Positions 34,647 through 44,500 of a stretch of DNA of 64,000 nt are shown in pieces. The translations under genes were made by a program, and so were the position numbers. The stretch is from contig NZ_WJYO01000005.1 in the NCBI RefSeq assembly GCF_010994095.1, positions 400,359 through 464,358 of the forward strand, given 5' to 3'. Under the pieces are notes generated by a model. That model did not search any database. It worked only from the letters and a program-made list of their open reading frames with translations, and was not told where the DNA came from. This stretch comes from Mumia xiangluensis. GTDB taxonomy: Bacteria > Actinomycetota > Actinomycetes > Propionibacteriales > Nocardioidaceae. How positions within the stretch are numbered: the stretch's first letter is position 1; each line of letters starts with the position of its first letter.

Positions 34647-34790
34647 AGAACTACTCCTGAGGGTGTGCCCTTGCGATCACCCGAGACGCGGGCCTGGCCT
34701 CATCGGTCGGGTCAACGACCCCCAACCATCTTGGCCTCGCCAGCGCCGAGCTCTCAGCGAATCGAGAAAACTTCCTGCTGTGTGCGGGCC

Positions 34791-35483
34791 TCAGGTCTTG
34801 GGTGGTGTCGTCACGGCAACGGCGACGCTGTTCACCACGGTCGCCGCGACCGTGCGGGTGACAGCTTCAGCGGCCGCGCCTGCTCCCCAGTTCCCGTTCT
34901 CGAGCTCCTTGGCGCGGGCAATGACGGGCGAGGTCCACGGGATCTCGCGGTCGAGCTGCGGAAGCGCTCCAGTCGCGGAGATCAGCGCCGTCAGCGCCGC
35001 GACTCGTGCGGTCGGTTCATCGCCGTCGACGAGAACCTGCCGCACCGCCGAGATCAGCGCTGAGCGGCTCCCGGTTCCACCGTCCTCGAGGATCGTTGAG
35101 GTGAAGAGGCCGAGAGTCTTTCGGCGTCGCCGGCGGATGTCGCCGCGGGCGACGAGTCGGTCGAGCACTGGCTGGCGAAGACTCGGGCCGACCGCTGCCA
35201 GGACGGTCTGAACGCCACGGGGCTTGCTGGCGAGGTAGTCCCAGGTCGAGCGGAGGATGTCGTCCTGCGGTGGAGCCTCGCTGACCGCCTCGAGCCGGAG
35301 GGTCCCCAGCTTCCCAGGCGTGGCGGTGACGTGGCCGCCTAGCGAGAGGTCCGCGAGGACCGCGCCGGCGAGGGGATAGAAGAGCGTGCCCTCGCCCGCG
35401 ATGGTCCCCGAGTCAGGTTGGAACAGCAGCAGCATGAGGTCTTCGGCGATGGTCGGACGCGTGCGCTGATCGTCGGGGCTCAC
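34791..35483 (-). CDS. GPP34 (GOLPH3-like) family phosphoprotein
   Basis: A 230-residue cytoplasmic helical protein of the Golgi phosphoprotein 3 family, widespread and uncharacterised in actinobacteria. IAEDLMLLLFQPDSGTIAGEGTLFYPLAGAVLADLSLGGHV opens the domain and LASKPRGVQTVLAAVGPSL and RRRRRKTLGLFTSTI follow in the usual order. The eukaryotic relative binds phosphatidylinositol-4-phosphate; bacterial ligands are unknown. GTG at 35483 is the most plausible start, since upstream in-frame residues are Arg/Pro-rich shadow sequence. It is divergent from the large metallophosphoesterase gene. Confidence 0.88.
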   Translation of the reverse strand: MSPDDQRTRPTIAEDLMLLLFQPDSGTIAGEGTLFYPLAGAVLADLSLGGHVTATPGKLGTLRLEAVSEAPPQDDILRSTWDYLASKPRGVQTVLAAVGPSLRQPVLDRLVARGDIRRRRRKTLGLFTSTILEDGGTGSRSALISAVRQVLVDGDEPTARVAALTALISATGALPQLDREIPWTSPVIARAKELENGNWGAGAAAEAVTRTVAATVVNSVAVAVTTPPKT

Positions 35484-35653
35484 CCTGCCAGTCTGCCGGG
35501 ACCCTGCTCCCGAGGCAGGACGCCCCTGGTGAGGCGGTTTCGGCGAGCGTTCACCTGACCGCCGCCGAGCCGACACCGCACCTCCACCCACCATCGAGAG
35601 CCTCCTCGAGGGTGCGCGTCCGCGCGCCCGACAACTTGAGAGAGGTGCCCCTC

Positions 35654-38600
35654 GTGAGACACGACCGCAGACTCGCGGTGATGATCGTCGCCGGAGCAGC
35701 CATGGCGGTGACCGCCGGCCTCGTTCCCGCAGCGGCGAACGCACAGCCAGCGCCGTACCCGACGCCGGACCCGGCGTTCGCGCCGGCTGCGGAGCCTGGT
35801 GATCCGAACGCTTCGCCGATCCTCATCTCCGAGGTCACGAACGGTGGCGCCGGAGTCGACTCCAACGCCGACCGGGTGAGCACCGACGACTTCATCGAGA
35901 TCGGCAACTTCGGAACCGAGCCGGTCGACGTCTCCGACTGGCGGATCCTGCGGTGCGGTCAGACCGGCGACGGGTACGGCCCGCAGAAGGTCGTCCCGGC
36001 AGGCACCGTCCTCCAGCCGGGGGAGAAGTACACCGTCGGCAGCGCCACCAGCACGCACAAGGACGTGGTGAAGCGCGACGCCGACTACGACACGACTGGC
36101 TCGACGCTCCACAGCTTCGGGTTCGGCGCCTACCTCGAGGACCCGGCGCACCATGTCATCGACCGCGTCGGCTTCTACGCCGACAGCGTCGACAGCGACT
36201 GCAAGAACCCCGTCTCGTTGCAGCGGTCGCTCGACCACCGCCTCAGCCAGAGCCACCAGCGCATCGCCAACAACACCGGCGACCCCGAGCAGGACTGGGC
36301 GGTCGCGACCCGTACGCCGGACGACGCCAACGCCGCCGCGCCGAGCCCGACACGGGTGGCCGACACGCAGATCCGCATCAGCGAGCTCGCGAACGGCAAC
36401 GCGACGAGCGATGCGAACCAGTACGTCGAGCTCACCAACTACGGCACCTCCGACGTCGACGTGTCGGGCTGGCGGCTCTTCCGCTGCGGCGAGAACAGCA
36501 CCTCGTACGTCCAGCACCGCGGGCTGCCTGCCGGCACCACGATCCCGGCCGGCGGCAGCTTCCTCTTCGCCCACGCCTCGGCGCAGCTCGGGAACGACGT
36601 CACGCCGAACGCGACGTACACGACGGGGATGCACTGGCGCGACTACGGCGCGATGGTCGTGACCCCCGACGAGGCGATCGTCGACCGCGTCGGCGTGTAC
36701 GCCGACCGCAACAGCATCTGCAACGCAGGCACCGGCGTGAAGGTCAAACCGAACAACCTGCAGAACGAGTCCCTGCACCGCGTGGCCGACACCGGCGACA
36801 ACGCGACGGACTTCTTCCTCGCCGCCGAGCGCACTCCCGGTAAGGCGTCCGAGCGCAACGAGCTGAGCGCGACGCCCGCGTTCCAGCGCGGCGACCTCCG
36901 CTTCAGCGAGATCGTCGGCGCCGGGCCCGGCGGGAGCAGCGACGAGTTCGTCGAGCTCGCCAACTTCGGCACCACCGATCGCTCCCTCGCCGGCTACTCG
37001 CTCATCCGCTGCGAGGGCACCGGCAAGGGCAACGCGGGCACGCAGGTCGCCGACCTCGGCGACGTCACGCTGGCGCCCGGTCAGACGTACGTCGCCGCCG
37101 CGGCCGCCGCACCCGCCGAGCTCCGCGCGAAGGCCGCCGCGACGTACGCGACGGGCCTCAACGAGACCGACGGGTACGGCATGTGGCTGCGTGCGCCCGA
37201 CGGCTCGATGGCCGACGCGGTCGGCGTCTACCACACGGTGACCTACAGTCCGTGCGTCATCGGCTCCGAGCTGCGCAACGAGACGAAGAACGACAAGGGC
37301 GAGTCCTACCAGCGTGCGCGCACGACCGGCGACAACGAGGAGGACTTCGTCAAGACGGCCGACCGTACGCCCGGCGTCCTGGCCGACGTCGAGTGGGTGG
37401 ATCCTGCCAAGCCGCTCGCCGGTGAGACCGATCCGGTGACGATCGAGACGCCGCGCGCACCGGGAACGCCGGTGACCGAGGGCAAGAAGACGCGCACCGG
37501 CTACCGCGCGACCGTCACGACCGAGGACGCCGATGGTGGCAAGCAGTCCGTCGATCTGCGCACGTCGATCGCGCTCGAGACCGACGGCACGCGGATCTTC
37601 GCCGGATCGACCCAGCGCAGGATCCCGAAGTCGCTCACGATCACCGGCGAGCGTCGCGTCGAGACCGCGCCCGCCCTCGAGACGACGGCCACCCGCGACA
37701 CGTACCCGTTCCAGCGGTACGCCGTGCCGGTCACGGAGGTGCCCGCCGAGGGGCTGGAGTTCACCTGGAGCGGCTCGACGCGTGAGCGCAACGAGATCCA
37801 GATGTACGCGTGGAACGGGGCGGAGTGGACGCTGGTCTCGGCCGGCAACCCGTCCGCCGACGGCGACCTCACGCTGGTCGGAACGATCGCGGCTGATCAG
37901 GTCGTCGACGGCACCGCCAACGTCCTCGTCATCGACGGCCCGCGCTCCGAGGGCGGAGCCGTCGACGCGATCGGAGTGACGGACCAGAAGTTCCTGGATC
38001 CGGAGGACTACGACCTTGCGCTCAACCACATGACGGACACGCAGTTCCTCTCCGAGGGGTTTCGCGGCGTCTTCCGGCGCATGGTCACGTGGGTGATCCA
38101 GAACGCCGAGGCGCGCAAGATCGCGTACTCGACCAACGGCGGCGACATCATCGAGAACTGGATCGGCGGCAACGCCGACCCGGTGCGTGCCGACAAGGAG
38201 TTCGCGTTCGCGCGCGACGTGCACCAGCTGCTCAACGACGCCGACATCCCCAACGGCGTCCTGCCTGGCAACCACGACAACCTGTGGGGCCGCAACAACG
38301 ACCGCTTCAACCAGTTCCTCGGGACGGACATGTACGAGGCCGAGAGCTGGTTCGGTGCGTCGTGGAAGAAGGGCGACAACAGCGCGCACTACGACTTCTT
38401 CGAGGCGAACGGGATCGACTTCGTCGCGCTGTCGCTGCCGTACCGACCCAGCCAGGAGCAGATCGACTGGGCGCGCGAGGTCGCGGCGGCGTACCCGAGC
38501 CGCAACGTCGTGCTGGTGACCCACAGCTATCTCGACACGGAGAAGAACATCGAGAACCGCGACAACCGCTACACCGCTCGCGGGGAGGACATCTGGCGCG

Positions 38601-39847
38601 ACCTGGTGGCGCCGAGCGACAACATCTTCCTCGTGCTCGGCGGGCACTACCACGGCGTGGCGACGAAGTACGGCGACCCGGTGACAGGGGAGCAGGTCGA
38701 CGCCATCGACCTCGCCGCCGACACGGTGGCCGTGCGCAACGTCGGCGAGACCGGTCGTACGGTCGTGCAGATGCTGGCCGACTACCAGGGGTACCGCTCC
38801 ACGCAGCCGGCCGGTCGCGCCGACACGCTCGACCGCGACACCGGCTTCCAGCGACTGCTGCAGTTCGACGTCGACGCCGAGCTGATGGCGGTCAACGCAT
38901 ACTCGCCGACGCTGGAGTCCTTCGAGGCCTACAAGTACGACGAGCCGGGCATGCGCGGCACGCCGGCGAACGACTACCAGGACGGCCGCTACAAGGCGGT
39001 CGACGACGAGTTCGTCGCGAAGGTCGATCTGCTCGTGCGCAAGAAGCTGGCCACGGCGCAGTGGGGCGTGACGACGGCGTCCACGTCGGCAGGTACGGCG
39101 GAAGTCGCGGCCGGCAGCTCGGCGACGTTCGCGCTGGGTACGCCGATGGTGGGCACGTCCTGGTACGCGACGGTCACCGACGACAGCGAGCGGACGGTCA
39201 CCTCGACACCGCTCGAGGTCGACTCGGCGGCAGAGCCCGGTGCGGCAGCGACCGCAACGACGCTGCAGGCGGCGCCGGCGCGGCAGGTGTACGGCGCTGT
39301 GGCGGCCAAGCGGGTCCAGCTCACCGCCTCGGTCAAGGATCAGGAGACGTCGGACCCGGTGGCGGGTCGCGTCGTGTTCCGGTCCGGCACGCGCGAGGTC
39401 GGTCGGGCGGCGGTGACCGCCACCGGTCAGGCGACGCTGAGGCTCCCCGCGAACCTCGCCGTGGGCGCGCACACGCTGACGGCGGAGTACGTGCCCGCGG
39501 ACGCGGCGGCGTACGCTGCATCGATCTCGATGCCGGTGCGGGCGACCGTCGTGAAGGCGACCGCGACCGCGCAGGCGCGGCTCGTGAAGCCGACGGTGAC
39601 GCGCAAGCAGCGGGCGAAGGTCGCCGTGACAGTCCGGACGAACGGTCCGGTGGCCTCGGGTCCGGTGCGCGTGACCGTACGGCGTGCCGGGTGGACGCGG
39701 GTCGTCAACGCCACCGTGCGGAACGGTGCGGTGACGGTGCGGCTGCCGAAGCTGCCGAAGGGCCGCTACAAGGTCGCGGTCGCCTACCGCGGCACGGCAG
39801 GCATCTCCGCGGACGCGGCGCCGACCCGTACGCTGCGCGTGCGGTGA
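35654..39847 (+). CDS. giant secreted metallophosphoesterase with three lamin-tail domains
   Basis: A 1397-residue exported protein. A signal peptide (LAVMIVAGAAMAVTAGLVPAAANA) is followed by three lamin-tail (LTD) domains of about 150 residues each: ISEVTNGG...IEIGNFG, ISELANGN...VELTNYG, SEIVGAGP...VELANFG. A linker leads to a calcineurin-like phosphoesterase domain (about 785-1010) with GD, GNHDN (about 871), THSY (about 955) and GGHYHG (about 995). The first metal motif reads DTQ where DxH is usual. The C-terminus is an Ig-like domain and a basic tail. GTG at 35654 is preferred for GAGAGG upstream. Extracellular phosphodiesterase or nuclease activity is likely. Confidence 0.88.
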   Translation: MRHDRRLAVMIVAGAAMAVTAGLVPAAANAQPAPYPTPDPAFAPAAEPGDPNASPILISEVTNGGAGVDSNADRVSTDDFIEIGNFGTEPVDVSDWRILRCGQTGDGYGPQKVVPAGTVLQPGEKYTVGSATSTHKDVVKRDADYDTTGSTLHSFGFGAYLEDPAHHVIDRVGFYADSVDSDCKNPVSLQRSLDHRLSQSHQRIANNTGDPEQDWAVATRTPDDANAAAPSPTRVADTQIRISELANGNATSDANQYVELTNYGTSDVDVSGWRLFRCGENSTSYVQHRGLPAGTTIPAGGSFLFAHASAQLGNDVTPNATYTTGMHWRDYGAMVVTPDEAIVDRVGVYADRNSICNAGTGVKVKPNNLQNESLHRVADTGDNATDFFLAAERTPGKASERNELSATPAFQRGDLRFSEIVGAGPGGSSDEFVELANFGTTDRSLAGYSLIRCEGTGKGNAGTQVADLGDVTLAPGQTYVAAAAAAPAELRAKAAATYATGLNETDGYGMWLRAPDGSMADAVGVYHTVTYSPCVIGSELRNETKNDKGESYQRARTTGDNEEDFVKTADRTPGVLADVEWVDPAKPLAGETDPVTIETPRAPGTPVTEGKKTRTGYRATVTTEDADGGKQSVDLRTSIALETDGTRIFAGSTQRRIPKSLTITGERRVETAPALETTATRDTYPFQRYAVPVTEVPAEGLEFTWSGSTRERNEIQMYAWNGAEWTLVSAGNPSADGDLTLVGTIAADQVVDGTANVLVIDGPRSEGGAVDAIGVTDQKFLDPEDYDLALNHMTDTQFLSEGFRGVFRRMVTWVIQNAEARKIAYSTNGGDIIENWIGGNADPVRADKEFAFARDVHQLLNDADIPNGVLPGNHDNLWGRNNDRFNQFLGTDMYEAESWFGASWKKGDNSAHYDFFEANGIDFVALSLPYRPSQEQIDWAREVAAAYPSRNVVLVTHSYLDTEKNIENRDNRYTARGEDIWRDLVAPSDNIFLVLGGHYHGVATKYGDPVTGEQVDAIDLAADTVAVRNVGETGRTVVQMLADYQGYRSTQPAGRADTLDRDTGFQRLLQFDVDAELMAVNAYSPTLESFEAYKYDEPGMRGTPANDYQDGRYKAVDDEFVAKVDLLVRKKLATAQWGVTTASTSAGTAEVAAGSSATFALGTPMVGTSWYATVTDDSERTVTSTPLEVDSAAEPGAAATATTLQAAPARQVYGAVAAKRVQLTASVKDQETSDPVAGRVVFRSGTREVGRAAVTATGQATLRLPANLAVGAHTLTAEYVPADAAAYAASISMPVRATVVKATATAQARLVKPTVTRKQRAKVAVTVRTNGPVASGPVRVTVRRAGWTRVVNATVRNGAVTVRLPKLPKGRYKVAVAYRGTAGISADAAPTRTLRVR

Positions 39848-39866
39848 CCCACGCAGGGTGATGCGC

Positions 39867-39909
39867 CGCGCGGCCCGTCCCAGGGATCGCACCTGGGGCG
39901 GGCCGCGCC
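39867..39909. terminator. bidirectional stem-loop between convergent secreted-enzyme genes
   Basis: A stem of about 17 bp: GCGCGGCCCGTCCCAGG pairs with CCTGGGGCGGGCCGCGC with one G-T wobble. It lies between the stops of the metallophosphoesterase and the GH43-like gene and can end transcription from both sides. Confidence 0.75.
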
Positions 39910-39920
39910 GACGCCGATCG

Positions 39921-41009
39921 TCAGCCTCGCTTGTAGACCTTCGACACCCGCGGCTTGCCGCCCGACCACGCGAGCTTGCCGACGTACAGGTACTTCGGGC
40001 CCTCGCCGCGCACGCTCTTGGGGCGGTGGCCGTTCCAGAAGAAGTTCCAGGTGCCCTTCTTCAGCCCGACGACCGCCTGCGCGTTGCCGCGGCCCCACGT
40101 GCGGGTGCCCTTCGGGAACCCGAGGGTGCGGGTGGACTTCGGGAAGGCCTTCCAGAGCTGCTTGCTCTGGCGGTAGCGCGTCCAGTACTGGTCACGCGTG
40201 CCGTACCAGCCCCACGACGTGAACAGCGTGAACTTCCCGGCGCGGTAGATCAGCGACGGGTTCTCCTCGATGTACTTGTGGCGCACGCTCGTGAGCTGGA
40301 TGCTGGCCCCGTTCTTGTGGACCGGGTTCGCGAGAACCTTGGTCGGGTCGTCCGGGTTCAGCCGGAGCATCCGGATCGTCGTGTGCCACATGGTGCGGCC
40401 GCTCTGCTTGTAGGCGTGCGACGTCTTGTAGGTCAGCACGGTCTGGCCCTTCACGACGGAAGGGGTCGCGTCGATCAGGCTGGTGCTGCGCTCGTTCTTG
40501 ACCGCGTCCTTGGGCTTTGTCCCGCTGCCCTTGTAGCAGGCGATCGGGCGCGCGTCCGGCACGAACGGCCCGAGCGGACTCGTGGAGGTCCCGGTGCCGA
40601 TGCAGCGCGGCGCACTGGAGCTGCCACGGACGGGTGCGGCGTAGTAGACGACCCACGTGCCGTTGCGGCCACGGATCAGCGACGGTGCCCAGACGCTGCG
40701 GCTCTGCTTCGCTCCGGCCGGGGCCGTGGCCCACTTCGGAGCCTTCGTGAGGAGCGGGCGGTCCTTCGCGATCTTCCACGGGCCGTTGGGCTTCGAGGCG
40801 CTCGCAGCCGCGCCCTTCGCGGCCCAGTCGGTGGTGTGCAGCATGACGTAGCCGTTGCCCACCTTGGCGATCCCCGGGTTCGCCCACTTCTTGAGGATCG
40901 GCGGGTCCGGCGGCGCGGCGTGCGCGGCCGGTACGACGAGGGTGGCGGCGGCAGCGAGGGCGACGGTCAACGCGCCCACCGATGCGATTCGAGCTCTGGT
41001 CCGTGACAT
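39921..41009 (-). CDS. secreted GH43-like beta-propeller protein
   Basis: A 362-residue exported protein with signal peptide IASVGALTVALAAAATLVVPAAHA. ILKKWANPGIAKVGNGYVMLHTTD, RSVWAPSLIRGRNGTWVVYYAA, IDATPSVVKGQTVLTYKTS and YIEENPSLIYRAGKFTLFTSWGWYG recur at blade spacing, the pattern of five-bladed propellers of glycoside hydrolase family 43 and relatives (arabinanases, xylosidases). The acidic catalytic residues are plausible at WANPG/WAPS/IDATPS/IEENPS, but the first Asp of the usual triad reads Asn here. Activity on plant or bacterial polysaccharide is inferred. Confidence 0.8.
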   Translation of the reverse strand: MSRTRARIASVGALTVALAAAATLVVPAAHAAPPDPPILKKWANPGIAKVGNGYVMLHTTDWAAKGAAASASKPNGPWKIAKDRPLLTKAPKWATAPAGAKQSRSVWAPSLIRGRNGTWVVYYAAPVRGSSSAPRCIGTGTSTSPLGPFVPDARPIACYKGSGTKPKDAVKNERSTSLIDATPSVVKGQTVLTYKTSHAYKQSGRTMWHTTIRMLRLNPDDPTKVLANPVHKNGASIQLTSVRHKYIEENPSLIYRAGKFTLFTSWGWYGTRDQYWTRYRQSKQLWKAFPKSTRTLGFPKGTRTWGRGNAQAVVGLKKGTWNFFWNGHRPKSVRGEGPKYLYVGKLAWSGGKPRVSKVYKRG

Positions 41010-41156
41010 CGCTGTCCCTTCCGAGAGGCCTGAGAGGTGATGGCTCCGAGCAGCGTACGGGCGTGAGGGTTCAGCTGCCGATGGCGAACGCGTCGTTTGA
41101 ATGCGCCGGCCGCCCCTGCAACGGTGGGGGGACTGTTCACGACGAAAGGAGAGCCC

Positions 41157-41438
41157 ATGCTCACCCTCACCGAGAACGCCACCGAGGTCGTCACGGCGCT
41201 GGTCGCCGACCGGATCGACACCGCAGACGCCGGACTGCGGATCAGCGGTCCGACGGACGGCAGCTTCGCCGTCGCCGCCGTCCCCGTGGGAGAACCCGGG
41301 GACCAGGTGGTCGAGAGCGGCGGTGCCAAGGTCTACATCGAAGGCGCCACGTCCGAGCTCCTGGACGACAAGGTCCTGGACGCTCAGGTGACCCCCGAGG
41401 GTGGGGTCCAGTTCGCGCTCGGCCAGCAGCCGGGCTAG
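41157..41438 (+). CDS. HesB/IscA-like small protein lacking cysteines
   Basis: A 93-residue protein with the A-type iron-sulfur carrier layout: LTLTENATEVVTALVADRIDTADAGLRISG, GDQVVESGGAKVYIEGATSELLDDKVLDAQ. A-type carriers normally hold three Cys that bind the cluster; this one has none, so it should not carry an Fe-S cluster. Similar Cys-free HesB-family proteins occur in actinobacteria and their role is unknown. Strong GAAAGGAG site before ATG. Single gene, followed by a perfect stem-loop terminator. Confidence 0.85.
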   Translation: MLTLTENATEVVTALVADRIDTADAGLRISGPTDGSFAVAAVPVGEPGDQVVESGGAKVYIEGATSELLDDKVLDAQVTPEGGVQFALGQQPG

Positions 41439-41452
41439 TCACTGACCTCGTA

Positions 41453-41482
41453 CGGGGCAGGGCCGGCATCGGCCCTGCCCCG
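41453..41482 (+). terminator. perfect stem-loop after the HesB-like gene
   Basis: CGGGGCAGGGCCG (41453-41465), loop GCAT, CGGCCCTGCCCCG (41470-41482): 13 perfect pairs, extendable by one A-T pair, 15 bp after the stop codon. Confidence 0.85.
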
Positions 41483-41576
41483 TGTGCGGTGGCCGTAACC
41501 GGTCACCTGTGTTGTCCGCGTCACATCGCGTGTGGTTACGTTCCCTCGTTGAATCGTTCCAATACCGAGGAGAACC

Positions 41577-44500
41577 GTGACGCCCCCCTCGTCCGACCCC
41601 CGACCACGTGACCCCCGCCGTGTCGCCGCGGCTCTCACCGTGGCGGCTGCACTGATGCTCCCGGCGCTGAACGCGGCCCCCGCCGTCGGCACCAGCTCCT
41701 CCCAGTCCTCGGCCAAGGTCACGCTCGCCGACCTCGAGGTCGAGAAGAAGAGTGCACCGATCGGCATCGACCTGGAGAAGCCCCGGTTCAGCTGGGGGAT
41801 CCGCACCGACCGCCGCGACGTCACCCAGACCTCGTACCGGATCCGTGTCGCGACGAACGAGCGCGATCTCACCGGCAACAAGGCGACCTGGGACAGCGGC
41901 GTCGTGAAGTCGGCGGAGTCGGCCAACGTCGCGTACGACGGTCCACGGCTCGCCGCCGCGACCCACTACGTGTGGCGCGTCGACGTCGTCACGACTGCAG
42001 GCAAGGCGAGTGCATCGAGCGAGCTGCGCACCGGGCTGCTCGACGAGGACGACTGGGCCGGCAGCGCATGGATCGGCAACGCCCGCACCGACGACGCTGC
42101 CAGCCTCGACATGTCCGGCGCCTCGTGGATCTGGTCGTCCGACGCGACCACCGGCGGTGCACCGGGAGAGCCGCGCGCGTTCCGGCGAGCCTGGGACGCA
42201 CCCGAGGGCAAGACCGCGACGTCGGCGGAGGTCCTCATCACCGCCGACGACTCGTTCCGTGTCTGGTTGAACGGCGAGCTGCTGGGCGAGACCCAGGGCG
42301 CCGAGAACGAGTGGCAGCAGTCGCACCTGTACAAGGCGGCGCTGAAGCCGGACCGCAACGTCATCGCCGTCCGCACGACCAACGGTGCCGGCTCACCCGG
42401 CGGCCTCCTCGCCAAGGTGCGGACAACCTGGTCCGACGGCACCACCTCCGTGGCGACGACCGATGCCACCTGGAAGGTCAGCAAGCTGATTCCTGCCGGC
42501 TTCGAGGCTCCGGGCTTCGACGACTCGGCGTGGGAGACGGCCAAGGTCCTGGCGCCGTACGGCAGCGGGCAGTGGGGCAACGGCGTCCGCCCGCCCAAGG
42601 GCAAGACGGCTCCTGCTCCCCTGCTCCGCAAGGAGTTCTCCGTCGGCAAGAACCTCGACGCCGCCACCCTGTACGTCGCTGCCGGCGGATACGCCGACGT
42701 CACCCTGAACGGCGCGCCGATCAGCAAGGACGTGCTGTCGCCCGGTTTCACCGACTACGACGACCGTGCGCAGTACGTCGGCACCGACCTCACCGACCAG
42801 CTCGAGGCCGGCAAGAACGCTCTCGGCATGGAGCTCGGCCGCGGCTTCTACGGCATGACCGGAGGCAACGTCTGGCGCTGGGAGTCGCCGCCGTGGCACG
42901 ACGAGCCCGTCGCCCGTGCGGTGCTGCATCTCGAGTACGCCGACGGCACGACCCAGGACGTCGTGACCGACGACTCGTGGACGATCCACGACGGCCCGAC
43001 GGTCTTCGACGACCTGTACGCCGGAGAGACGTACGACGCGCGGCTCGAGCAGGACGGCTTCGACACGGTCGGGTTCGACGCCTCCACCTGGACGCCGGCG
43101 AGCGAGGTCGCCGGCCCGAAGGGCGAGCTGGTCAACCAGCGCCAGCAGCCGATCCGCGTGACGGAGTCGCTTCCGGCCGAGGAGATCACCGAGCCTGCCG
43201 ACGGCGTCTACGTCGTGAAGTTCCCGCGCGTCCTCGCGGGCTGGGTCGAGCTCGGTGTGAAGGGACCCGCTGGGACGACCGTCAAGGCTCAGTACGGCGA
43301 GAAGCTCAAGTCCGACGGTCGCCCGAACTTCTCCAACAACGGCGGGTTCCAGTCCGGCTTCCAGACCGACCGGTTCATCCTGGCCGGCACCGGGGAGAAG
43401 GAGTCGTGGGAGTCGAAGTTCTCGTACAAGGGCTTCCAGTACCTCGAGGTCACCGGCTGGCCCGGTGACGCGGCGCCCCCGCCGAGCGCGTTCACGGCGA
43501 AGGCGGTCCACACCGATGCAGCCGAGACCGGTTCGTTCGAGAGCTCCGAGCCGGTGATGAACGACGTGCACCGTGCCGTCGTCGACACGCTCAAGAACAA
43601 CATCCACGGCATCCCGACCGACACGCCGATGTTCGAGAAGAACGGCTGGACGGGAGACGCGGCCGTCGGCGCCGAGATGTTCATGATGAACCTCGACGTC
43701 CACGAGCTGTTCGCCAAGTGGGTCACGGATATGAACGACACACGCGACGCCGAGGGCGCGCCGCTCGTGATCGCCCCGAGCTCCGGCAACTGGGGATCGT
43801 GGGGCGTCGCTCCGCCGTGGCACTCCGCGTACGTGATGATCCCGTGGTGGCTCTACCAGTACGGCGGTGACTCGCGCACGCTCCGCCAGACGTACGACGG
43901 GATGAAGACGTACGTCGACCTCGAGTTCAACCGTTCCGACAAGGGCCTGGTCACGAACCCGCGCCTCGGTGACTGGGTCAGCCCCGAGGCGAGCCCGGCC
44001 GGCGGCAACGCTCCGGAGGACGTCCGCGTCTCCGGCACGGCGTACCTGTACGCGATGCTCACGTCGATGGAGCAGTCGGCGCAGTTCCTCGGCAAGGACG
44101 CCGACGCGGCGGCGTTCGCGCAGAACGCGGCCGTCGTCAAGAAGACCTTCAACGAGCGCTTCCTCGACGCTGGTGCCGGCTACTACCGGGGCAGCGGCGA
44201 CCGCGGCTACCGCCAGACCCACAACGTCCTGGCGCTCGCGTTCGGGCTCACTCCGGACGACAAGACGGCCGACGCGGTCGCGGCGAGCATCGTCGCCGAC
44301 GTCAAGGCGAAGGGCATGCACCTCAACACGGGTGTGCTCGGCACGAAGTATCTGCTGCCGGTGCTCACCGACCACGGCTACGCCGACGTCGCGTTCCAGC
44401 TCGCCACCCAGACGTCGTACCCCAGCTGGGGCTACATGACGGAGAACGGCGGCACGAGCATGTGGGAGCACTGGGCCCTGGAGGCGCGCTCGCGCGGCCA

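Noticed and set aside
35480..39892. A 1470-codon open frame antisense to the metallophosphoesterase gene
   Set aside because: Its product is Arg/Val/Asp-rich without domains. It is a by-product of GC-rich third positions on the real coding strand, which has signal peptide, LTD and phosphoesterase motifs.
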